In this document: positions 6,658 to 11,748 of the stretch, piece after piece
How positions within the stretch are numbered: position 1 is the first letter of the stretch
How the letters are laid out: every line of letters starts with the position of its first letter
NCBI GenBank assembly: GCA_035293845.1
Contig: DATGMB010000196.1
Span: forward strand, 1-11,748
Direction: 5' to 3'
DNA: 11,748 nucleotides
DNA from: DATGMB01 sp035293845
GTDB lineage: Bacteria; Acidobacteriota; Terriglobia; Bryobacterales; Bryobacteraceae
Position numbers and translations under genes: made by a program
Notes under the pieces: model-generated
What the model saw: the letters and a program-made list of their open reading frames with translations, nothing else
Database searches by the model: none
Told to the model about the DNA's origin: nothing

Positions 6658-7233
6658 ATGGAATTGGCTGCCATGCCTTCCGACCGGGACCTCATCCGCA
6701 TCGTCGATGCCTCGCTCGCCGAATCCGCGCGCCGCGCCGGCTCCTGGCTGGCCTGCCGCGTAGGCTGCACGGAGTGCTGCATCGGACCGTTCGCCATCAC
6801 GCCGCTCGATGCCCGGCGTCTGCGCGAAGGCCTGGCGGAGCTCGCCGCGCGCGACCCCGGCCGCGCCGAGGCGGTGCGCGCCCGAGCGCGTGACTCCGCC
6901 GCACGCCTCGCCCGCGACTACCCCGGCGATACCGTGGCGCGCGTGCTGGCCGAAGACGACGCCGGCGAGCACGAGCCATGCCCCGCGCTCGACCCGGCCA
7001 CCGGCGCCTGCGATCTTTACGCCGCGCGGCCGATGACCTGCCGCACTTTCGGCCCGCCGGTGCGTTTCGGCGGCGAATCGCTGGCGGTATGCGAGCTGTG
7101 CTTCAACGGCGCGACTGCGGAAGAGGTTGCGGCGTGCGAAGTGGAGATCGATCCGGAGAATCTGGAAGCGCAGCTTTTGGCGGAATTTCCGGATCCGGCG
7201 GATACGATCGTGGCCTTCGCGCTGGCGGACTAG
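6658..7233 (+). CDS. YkgJ-family cysteine-cluster protein
   Basis: 191 residues in the Zn/Fe-chelating YkgJ family (CxxCxxxxC-type). Most members have no defined role beyond binding a metal or iron-sulfur cluster in the cytoplasm. The diagnostic N-terminal motif is C33-RVG-C37-TE-C40-C41. Further cysteines are C108 (EPCPAL), C118 (GACDLYAARP), C128 (MTCRTFGPP), C145 and C148 (VCELC) and C160, in the usual family order. No signal peptide or membrane segment is seen. ATG 6658 is chosen because GGAGGG (6642-6647) lies 10 bases before it. ATG 6673 is an alternative, and the longer frame back to 6547 would overlap tonB. The stop codon is shared with the opposing gene in a CTAG palindrome at 7230-7233. 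It probably lies in a short operon with tonB. Confidence 0.85.
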   Translation: MELAAMPSDRDLIRIVDASLAESARRAGSWLACRVGCTECCIGPFAITPLDARRLREGLAELAARDPGRAEAVRARARDSAARLARDYPGDTVARVLAEDDAGEHEPCPALDPATGACDLYAARPMTCRTFGPPVRFGGESLAVCELCFNGATAEEVAACEVEIDPENLEAQLLAEFPDPADTIVAFALAD

Positions 7234-7814
7234 CCGGCGAAATAGGCCGGGGCCTTGCCCGGCTTCCACTTGATGTTGCAGCCGATGCTTGGCCGCTGCT
7301 CGCCGGACAACGGCCGGCCGGCCAGCACAGCATCGATGGCCGCGCGGAGGTCCGCGCCCGTCACCGGCACGTCGTTCTTCGGCCGCGCGCCATCGAACTG
7401 CCCGCGGTAGACCAGCCGCCGCGCCGCATCGAAGAGGAAAAAGTCGGGCGTGCAGGCGGCCTCGTAGGCGCGCGCCACATCCTGCGATTCGTCATAGCAG
7501 TACGGAAAATCGAAGCCGCATTCTTCCGCCTGCCGCCGCATTCCGGCGGGGTCGTCCTCCGGATACTGCTGCGCGTCATTCGAGGAGATCGCCACCACAC
7601 CAAGACTCGAGCCGCGATATTCCTTGAGCAGCGCCGCCAGCGGCTTTTGGATGTGTTTCACATAGGGGCAGTGCGGGCACAGGAACATCACCAGGAGAGC
7701 CTTGCGGTCCGCGAACGAGTCCAGCGAGACGGTGCGGCCGGACACCGCATCCGGCAGCGTGAAGGCGGGCGCTGCCGTGCCGAGCGGCAGCATGGTCGAT
7801 TCGGTGGATGCCAT
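7230..7814 (-). CDS. Peroxiredoxin-like/thioredoxin-family protein (PRX_like1 type, CPHC motif)
   Basis: 194 residues with a thioredoxin fold of the AhpC/TSA-like 'thioredoxin family protein' group. Seen: PAFTLPDAVSGRTVSLDSF (16-34), the active-site CPHC at 46-49 followed by PYVKHIQ, AISSNDAQQYPEDDP (75-89), the Thr-cisPro pair in CTPDFFLFD (121-129), YRGQFDGARP (136-145), and a C-terminal PSIGCNIKWKPG (175-186) that I recall as typical of this subgroup. It probably acts as a cytoplasmic thiol oxidoreductase or peroxidase; its substrate is unknown. No signal peptide follows ATG 7814. The alternatives are an upstream in-frame ATG at 7955, which gives a low-complexity extension with no family resemblance, and ATG 7793 downstream. 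A weak GAGAG lies about 11 bases before 7814. It is convergent with the YkgJ gene and overlaps it by 4 bases. Confidence 0.87.
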   Translation of the reverse strand: MASTESTMLPLGTAAPAFTLPDAVSGRTVSLDSFADRKALLVMFLCPHCPYVKHIQKPLAALLKEYRGSSLGVVAISSNDAQQYPEDDPAGMRRQAEECGFDFPYCYDESQDVARAYEAACTPDFFLFDAARRLVYRGQFDGARPKNDVPVTGADLRAAIDAVLAGRPLSGEQRPSIGCNIKWKPGKAPAYFAG

Positions 7815-7866
7815 AGAACGATTCTCTCGCAATGATCGGGCAGGCAGGCGACCCGATGAATCCGTT

Positions 7867-7905
7867 ACCGGTCCGCCGGTGTTCGGATGGTCGGCCGCCC
7901 ATCCG
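7867..7905. repeat. Two adjacent short hairpins in the divergent intergenic region
   Basis: ACCGG (7867-7871) with CCGGT (7876-7880) around 4 bases, then CGGATGG (7884-7890) with CCATCCG (7899-7905) around 8 bases. They lie 53-91 bases upstream of the thioredoxin-family start and about 155 bases upstream of the secreted-protein start. They could be leader structure for the former or protein binding sites. The rest of the gap between 7815 and 8059 holds nothing else I can call except a weak promoter near its end. Confidence 0.25.
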
Positions 7906-8012
7906 CCCCGCATTGAGTAACAGAAAGATGTTAGGGGAATTACCGTTATCTGCATTTGCGCTGTGCACTACAGTCGGCGGCTACGCAGTCCTGAAGAAAC
8001 AGCATATTCGGA

Positions 8013-8041
8013 TTGCAGCCCGCCCTCCGTGGTGCTATGTT
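8013..8041 (+). promoter_or_regulatory. Weak sigma70-like promoter for the Cys-rich secreted protein
   Basis: TTGCAG (8013-8018), exactly 17 bases, TATGTT (8036-8041). The spacing is ideal but the boxes match at only three and four positions. Transcription would begin near 8048, just at the ribosome binding site GGAGG at 8049-8053. Confidence 0.3.
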
Positions 8042-8059
8042 CCTGCCCGGAGGTATCAC

Positions 8060-8764
8060 ATGGGTAGCCGCTCTGTGGCCATTCTGGCCATTCTGACTCC
8101 GTTTGGCGTAACCCTTGCCCAGGAACCGGCGGTTGCGCCCGCGCTGGGCTATGTGGATTCGTTTCAATTGAATTACATCAAAAATCCCTCGAACGCCAGC
8201 TATGTCTACCTGTCCAACGGCGGGTTCCACGGCTACAAGGACGAGGGGACGATCTGCGCGAACATTTACACCGTATCGCCGACCCAAGACCTGCTACAGT
8301 GCTGCAGCTGTCCAATAACCGGAGACAGCCTGACATGCCTGACAGGAGTTCAGTTGGCGGGTCTGAATCGTGCGGCCGATATAAAAGTACTCTTCTCCCT
8401 GCCCAAATCGCCGAATATCACCATCAACCTACCGCCCAGCATTTGTCGTGCAGACGCGCCCATCTCGCGCGCGGAGCTGCTCTCGGAGTTCGCAACGGGA
8501 GGGCGTGCGTGGGCGACACACGTTCACTTGAACACTGAGAACCCTCCTGGCCAGTTTATTATTGGCATCACGGAAACCGAGTTCAGCAAGACGCCATTGG
8601 GCAGCTCCGAACTTCAGGGGCTATCGAGTGATTGCGCGAAGATGCCGAATTTCACGATCCCCTCGAATCTATGTGGGACGACAACGACTGTTTGTCAGTG
8701 TAGAGGGCCAGTCTCATCCGCCAGTGTGGAGAACCACTCTCGTAACTCGCACGGGCTACCTTGA
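8060..8764 (+). CDS. Secreted cysteine-rich protein of unknown function (ICxNxY...CCSCP family)
   Basis: 234 residues. Residues 1-21 form a signal peptide (hydrophobic VAILAILTPFGVTLA, cleavage probably after LAQ), so it is exported. The mature part has ten cysteines: C66, C81, C82, C84, C93, C129, C192, C205, C212 and C214. The central signature is GTICANIYTVSP at 63-74 followed by LQCCSCPITGDSL at 79-91. Later come AWATHVH and ITETEFSKTPLGSSEL, then a closing CQC. From memory this matches an uncharacterised secreted family found in several copies in Acidobacteriota; I know no function. ATG 8060 is chosen for GGAGG (8049-8053) at 6 bases and for the signal peptide. The frame is open back to 7832 but that stretch is unconvincing. 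Base composition is visibly less GC-rich than its neighbours. The last 20 residues after CQC are polar and look like an added tail. It converges on the dipeptidase, 25 bases away. Confidence 0.75.
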   Translation: MGSRSVAILAILTPFGVTLAQEPAVAPALGYVDSFQLNYIKNPSNASYVYLSNGGFHGYKDEGTICANIYTVSPTQDLLQCCSCPITGDSLTCLTGVQLAGLNRAADIKVLFSLPKSPNITINLPPSICRADAPISRAELLSEFATGGRAWATHVHLNTENPPGQFIIGITETEFSKTPLGSSELQGLSSDCAKMPNFTIPSNLCGTTTTVCQCRGPVSSASVENHSRNSHGLP

Positions 8765-8789
8765 TGCGCGGCGGCCGGGAGAGATATCC

Positions 8790-10019
8790 TTATTTCTCTT
8801 TCGCCCGCTCTACGGCTTCCATCACCCGCAGCGTGTTTTCGCCATAGATTTTGCGGATCTCTTCGCCCGTATACCCCTCTTCGAGCAGCGCGCGCGTAAG
8901 GTTGGGCCATTTGTCGACGCTGTCGAGGTCCACCGGGGCGCAGCCGATGCCATCGAAGTCGCTGCCGAGGCCCACGGCGTCGACGCCGGCGATCTCGACC
9001 ACGTGATTGATGTGCTTTACCACATCGGCAAGCGTGGCGCGCGGGCCTTCGGCCGCGCCCACCTGCCGGCGCGCCTCCTGCATGGCCTTGCGCAGCCCGT
9101 TGGGGTCATTGGCGAATTGCGGCAGGAGCCGATCGCGGACCGCGCGGATGCGGTCCGCCACGGCCTCGTTGGCGCGGAACGCTTCCGGGCTCAGGAAGTC
9201 GCAGGAGAAATTAATCTGCACCACGCCGCCTTTCTTCGCGAGGGCGCGGATCATGTCGTCCGTCATATTGCGCGGCGCGGGCGAGATCGCGCGGCAGGAG
9301 GAGTGTGAGGCGAAGATCGGGGCGCGGCTGACTTCGAGCGCATCCCAGAACGTCTTGTCCGCCACGTGCGAGATGTCCACGATCATCCCCAGCCGGTTCA
9401 TTTCGCGCACCACGTCTTTGCCGAACGGCGAGAGGCCGTCATTGGGCTTGTTGGGATCTCCCGAGGAATCCGCCCAGTGATTGCTGTTGCTGTGGGTCAG
9501 GGTCATGTAGCGGACGCCCAGGGAGTAGTAGTCGCGCAGCAGGCGCAAACTGTCCTCGATGGCGTGCCCGCCTTCGATGCCCATCAACGCTGCGATCTTG
9601 TGCTCGCGGTGCGCGCGGCGTACGTCCGCCGCCGTGGTGGCGAACAGAAAGTCGTTCGGATATTTCTCGATGATGTCGTGCCTTACAGTGTCGATCATCT
9701 CGAGCGTGCGGTTGGCGGAATGATTCCCCTGGACGTAAGCGGCCGAAACGTAGACGGCGAAAAACTGCGCTCCCATCCCGCCCTTCTTCATGCGCGGAAT
9801 GTCGGTCATGTGGTCGGTGTTGGGCTGGCCGAGGTCGAGGCCGGCCACGGTGCTGCTGGTGATGTCGTTATGGGTATCGATCAGAATGGCGGACTCGTGT
9901 ACGCGTCTCACTTCGGCGTCGGTGACGGTGCGTCTGTGGCGTCCCGGCGCCTGTGCGAGCGCTGAGGGGAGAGCACCGATCAATAGGCCGGCGGCCAGTA
10001 TCCAGAGAGCGAGCCTCAT
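8790..10019 (-). CDS. Exported membrane dipeptidase (peptidase family M19, renal dipeptidase-like)
   Basis: 409 residues. A signal peptide covers 1-22 or so (ALWILAAGLLIGALPSALA-QA), so it works in the periplasm or outside the cell. M19 enzymes hydrolyse dipeptides, including D-residue-containing ones, with two zinc ions. The expected ligands are in place: H50 and D52 in IDTHND, the bridging E149 in GIEGGH, H218 in DISHVADKTF, H239 in SHSSCRA and D354 in GSDFDGIG. The length fits the family. Likely roles are peptide scavenging or turnover of cell-wall peptides. ATG 10019 is chosen over the in-frame 10076 because it starts the signal peptide directly. It has no Shine-Dalgarno, but an extended -10 (TGcTATACT) ends 8 bases upstream, which predicts a leaderless mRNA. 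It is divergent from the EXORDIUM-like gene. Confidence 0.93.
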   Translation of the reverse strand: MRLALWILAAGLLIGALPSALAQAPGRHRRTVTDAEVRRVHESAILIDTHNDITSSTVAGLDLGQPNTDHMTDIPRMKKGGMGAQFFAVYVSAAYVQGNHSANRTLEMIDTVRHDIIEKYPNDFLFATTAADVRRAHREHKIAALMGIEGGHAIEDSLRLLRDYYSLGVRYMTLTHSNSNHWADSSGDPNKPNDGLSPFGKDVVREMNRLGMIVDISHVADKTFWDALEVSRAPIFASHSSCRAISPAPRNMTDDMIRALAKKGGVVQINFSCDFLSPEAFRANEAVADRIRAVRDRLLPQFANDPNGLRKAMQEARRQVGAAEGPRATLADVVKHINHVVEIAGVDAVGLGSDFDGIGCAPVDLDSVDKWPNLTRALLEEGYTGEEIRKIYGENTLRVMEAVERAKEK

Positions 10020-10027
10020 GTCGCCGG

Positions 10028-10036
10028 AGTATAGCA
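10028..10036 (-). promoter_or_regulatory. Extended -10 promoter for the dipeptidase gene, predicting a leaderless mRNA
   Basis: On the minus strand this reads TGcTATACT, an extended -10 with five of six matches in the hexamer. Only 8 bases separate it from ATG 10019, so the start site falls on or within one or two bases of the initiation codon. No strong -35 is seen, which is normal for extended -10 promoters. Confidence 0.5.
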
Positions 10037-10124
10037 TTCTTTGGTGATCTAGCCCACAAACGCGCCCGCGGTGCAATTCCAGCCGTCCTTCCGAAGCTCT
10101 CCGGTTTTCGTGCGCAATCGGACA

Positions 10125-10152
10125 TTGCCCTATATCGTACCCGTGCTAGCAT
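10125..10152 (+). promoter_or_regulatory. Candidate extended -10 promoter for the EXORDIUM-like gene
   Basis: TTGCCC (10125-10130), a 16-base spacer, then TAGCAT (10147-10152) preceded by TGc at 10144-10146. Transcription would begin near 10159, leaving a leader of about 53 bases that holds a hairpin and a strong ribosome binding site. Confidence 0.45.
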
Positions 10153-10168
10153 CCCCCCTATCTGTACG

Positions 10169-10192
10169 CCCGGTATCTTTCCATACCCCGGG
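10169..10192 (+). other. Imperfect hairpin in the leader of the EXORDIUM-like gene
   Basis: CCCGGTAT (10169-10176) pairs with ATACC (10183-10187) and GGG (10190-10192), with a 2-base bulge and a 6-base loop. It ends 8 bases before AGGAGG (10201-10206). It could stabilise the mRNA or tune translation. No match to a known regulatory RNA is recognised. Confidence 0.3.
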
Positions 10193-10211
10193 GCGACAAC
10201 AGGAGGGCCCT

Positions 10212-11147
10212 ATGAAAACGTCACTTTCCCTTTTATTGTTCACCGGCTGTTTCCTGCTGAACGGGCAGGACCAGCAGCCCATCCGGCACCGCACCAACCC
10301 GCACGGCGCCGGCGAACCGACCGCCGGCTCGGCCAGCCAGATCACGCCGGCGATCCAATGGCACGGCGGACCCGTGATGGGCATGCCGACCCCGTACCTG
10401 ATCTGGTACGGCAATTGGAACCAGGCCAACGGCAGCGATAATCCCGCCGGCCAGCAGATCGTGCGCGATTTTCTGCATGGCCTCACCGGCTCCAATTATT
10501 ACGTCATTAATGCCTCGTATCCCGGCATCTCGGGCGCGCTCAATGTGAGCGGTCTGGGCAACGGCAGCAACGGCGCGCACGAAATCAACGACAACTATTC
10601 GCAGGGGCGGAGCCTCTCCGATAGCCAGGTTGCCTCCGTGGTTTCCAACGCCATCGCACAGGGACTCGGCGGCCCGGGCGGCGACCCCAACGGCGTGTAT
10701 CTGGTGCTGACCTCTTCGGATGTCAACGAATCCAGCGGCTTCTGCACGCAATACTGCGCGTGGCACACCTACGGGCGGACCTCCGGCGGCGCGCTCATCA
10801 AGTACGCGTTCGTCGGCAACTCCAACCGGTGCCTGAACGCCTGCGCCGCCCAGACGGTGAGCCCGAACGGCAACGCCGGCGTGGATGGCATGGTCTCGAC
10901 CCTGGTGCACGAACTCGAAGAGACCAACACCGACCCCAATCTGAACGCCTGGTACAACCGCAAGGGCGAGGAATCCGCGGATATGTGCGCGTGGACCTTC
11001 GGCTCGCACCAGACGCAGTTGCCGAGCGGCGCTTACTACAACATCAGCCTGCCCGGCATTTCGACCGCCAGCCGGAACTACCTGGTCCAGCGCCAGCTCG
11101 ATTCCAACAGCAAGTGCTACATCGATTACGTGAACAAGTGGCAGTAG
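10212..11147 (+). CDS. Secreted EXORDIUM/phosphate-induced protein 1-like protein with an HExxE motif
   Basis: 311 residues with a short hydrophobic leader (1-18 or so). Export is likely, though the cleavage site is unclear and FTGC at 10-13 is a poor lipobox. The body resembles the plant EXORDIUM/PHI-1 family (Pfam phosphate-induced protein 1 region): YLIWYGNW (62-69), QQIVRDFLHGL (81-91), NYSQGRSLSDSQV (128-140), YLVLTSSDV then GFCTQYC (163-182), YAFVGNSNRCLNAC (198-211) and NAGVDGMVSTL (221-231). Where I recall plant members having an LLAGTxTNP-like stretch, this protein has H233-E-L-E-E237...D241-P, then EESADMC at 253-259, which looks like a zinc metalloprotease site. Six cysteines (178, 182, 207, 211, 259, 302) suggest disulfides. 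Function is unknown; extracellular peptidase activity is inference. AGGAGG (10201-10206) at 5 bases fixes ATG 10212. The upstream in-frame ATG at 10071 lacks a site and overlaps the predicted promoter. Confidence 0.82.
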   Translation: MKTSLSLLLFTGCFLLNGQDQQPIRHRTNPHGAGEPTAGSASQITPAIQWHGGPVMGMPTPYLIWYGNWNQANGSDNPAGQQIVRDFLHGLTGSNYYVINASYPGISGALNVSGLGNGSNGAHEINDNYSQGRSLSDSQVASVVSNAIAQGLGGPGGDPNGVYLVLTSSDVNESSGFCTQYCAWHTYGRTSGGALIKYAFVGNSNRCLNACAAQTVSPNGNAGVDGMVSTLVHELEETNTDPNLNAWYNRKGEESADMCAWTFGSHQTQLPSGAYYNISLPGISTASRNYLVQRQLDSNSKCYIDYVNKWQ

Positions 11148-11168
11148 GGGCCGGCCGCACAACTGTGC

Positions 11169-11191
11169 CGGGGCGGCACACCGCCGCCCCG
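11169..11191 (+). terminator. Strong GC hairpin downstream of the EXORDIUM-like gene
   Basis: CGGGGCGGC (11169-11177) pairs perfectly with GCCGCCCCG (11183-11191) over a 5-base ACACC loop, 21 bases after the stop codon. No T-run follows on either strand, so it may act as a transcript end or stabiliser rather than as a classical terminator. It could also be a dispersed intergenic repeat. Confidence 0.45.
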
Positions 11192-11199
11192 ACGGCCAC

Positions 11200-11214
11200 C
11201 CGCTGTTTCAGCGG
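11200..11214. repeat. Second small hairpin following the first
   Basis: CCGCTG (11200-11205), TTT, CAGCGG (11209-11214): a perfect 6-pair stem 8 bases after the larger hairpin. The two together fill the space before the OmpH-like gene and may be one repeat unit. Confidence 0.4.
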
Positions 11215-11278
11215 CATCCGGATGGCATCGAACCTGCTACGTAGGAGCCAACGGTTAGTCCGTCTGAAGGAGATTTCT

Positions 11279-11748
11279 GTGAAATTGCGTTTCTTCCTGA
11301 TTCCCGCTTTCTGTGCTTTGACCGCGGCCGCGCAGACCGCACCCGTTGCGGCGGCGCCGGCTGTCGCGGCGGCTCCGGCGGTGGGCGCAGCGGCCGCCGC
11401 GCCGCGCGTCGCCGTCATCCGCTTCCAGGATGCGATCCTCGCCACGCAGCAGGGCCAGGCTGCTTCCGCCATGCTGCGCGCCAAGTACGATCCCAAGAAG
11501 GCGGAAGTGCAAAAGCGCCAGGCGGATCTCGAAGCCCTGAACGAGAAGCTGCAGAAGGGCAGCGCCACCATGACGCCGGAAGCTCGCAACAAGATGCAGG
11601 ACGAGCTCCAGCGCGGCGCCCGCAACCTGCAGCATGACGTCGACGACCTCAATGCCGAGCTCCAGCAGGAAGAAGGCAAGATCATGCAGGATATGGCCGT
11701 GAAGATGGACGAGCTGATCCAGAAGTACGCCAGGAAAAATGGCTTCGG
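11279..11748 (+). CDS. OmpH/Skp-like periplasmic chaperone (3' end cut by window edge)
   Basis: The first 156 residues are present. The signal peptide is MKLRFFLIPAFCALTAAAQ, with cleavage likely after AAA or AAQ. An Ala/Pro-rich spacer follows at 20-42. The OmpH domain begins with RVAVIRFQDAILATQQGQAA (43-62), then a long charged coiled-coil region (about 65-150) with DPKKAEVQKRQADLEALNEKL, MTPEARNKMQDELQR and DLNAELQQEEGKIMQDM. Skp-type proteins hold unfolded outer membrane proteins in the periplasm on the way to the BAM complex. The start is GTG 11279, supported by AAGGAG (11267-11272) at 6 bases and by the signal peptide. The Ala/Pro spacer is longer than in typical Skp and resembles a flexible linker. 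Its 131-base distance from the previous gene and the hairpins between argue for a separate transcript. Confidence 0.87.
   Translation, partial: MKLRFFLIPAFCALTAAAQTAPVAAAPAVAAAPAVGAAAAAPRVAVIRFQDAILATQQGQAASAMLRAKYDPKKAEVQKRQADLEALNEKLQKGSATMTPEARNKMQDELQRGARNLQHDVDDLNAELQQEEGKIMQDMAVKMDELIQKYARKNGF

Noticed and set aside
7832..8059. Upstream ATG extending the Cys-rich secreted protein
   Set aside because: The added segment is unlike any protein I recognise and would hide the signal peptide. GGAGG at 8049-8053 supports ATG 8060.
10020..10076. Upstream ATG extending the dipeptidase
   Set aside because: The extension precedes an evident signal peptide and covers the extended -10 box.
10071..10211. 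Upstream ATG extending the EXORDIUM-like protein by 47 residues
   Set aside because: It would bury the signal sequence, lacks a ribosome binding site and overlaps the predicted promoter. ATG 10212 has AGGAGG at 5 bases.
10245..10250. Lipoprotein signal in the EXORDIUM-like protein (FTGC at residues 10-13)
   Set aside because: Phe at -3 is unfavourable and the hydrophobic stretch before the Cys is too short. An ordinary signal peptide is more likely.
1..11748. CRISPR array, transposon, toxin-antitoxin or antiviral defence system
   Set aside because: No regularly spaced repeats, transposase, nuclease or small paired genes were found on either strand. All large frames are accounted for by metabolic, envelope or secreted protein families.

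Overview
The window is GC-rich bacterial DNA that looks chromosomal. The best guess at the source is a soil Acidobacteriota of the Bryobacterales/Solibacter type. That guess rests on the mix of gene families (a bacterial EXORDIUM-like secreted protein, a secreted cysteine-rich family with an ICxNxY...CCSCP core, a TonB with a very Pro-rich linker, a large beta-propeller/di-heme cytochrome) and is family recall, not a computed placement.

Layout. Position 1-572 (minus) is the N-terminal two-thirds or so of a UDP-glucuronate decarboxylase-type sugar nucleotide enzyme, started by TTG. Divergent from it, 639-2522 (plus) encodes a membrane-anchored heterodisulfide-reductase-like iron-sulfur oxidoreductase (cytochrome b-like domain, two [4Fe-4S] motifs, two CCG domains). 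A tRNA-Lys(CTT) gene follows at 2610-2685 with its own near-consensus promoter. Next come a 963-residue exported YVTN beta-propeller fused to a two-heme MauG/cytochrome c peroxidase-like domain (2834-5725), an energy transducer TonB-like protein (5879-6628) and a small YkgJ-type cysteine-cluster protein (6658-7233). The last of these converges on, and overlaps by 4 bp, a peroxiredoxin-like/thioredoxin-family gene (7230-7814, minus). A secreted Cys-rich protein of unknown function (8060-8764, plus) converges on an exported M19 membrane dipeptidase (8790-10019, minus). The window ends with the EXORDIUM-like secreted protein (10212-11147, plus) and the first part of an OmpH/Skp-like periplasmic chaperone (11279 to the edge, plus).

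How the parts relate. There is no obvious single pathway. Most products act at or beyond the inner membrane (electron transfer, periplasmic haem enzyme, TonB energy transduction, outer membrane protein chaperone, secreted peptidases), as expected of ordinary diderm housekeeping and accessory genes. I see no phage, transposon, CRISPR, toxin-antitoxin or defence locus and no clear new multi-gene system. The most interesting signals are an HELEE metalloprotease-like motif in the EXORDIUM-like protein, mutually exclusive RNA pairings in the tonB leader that could hide its ribosome binding site, and a set of genes without Shine-Dalgarno sites whose -10 boxes lie so close to the ATG that their mRNAs should be leaderless or nearly so.
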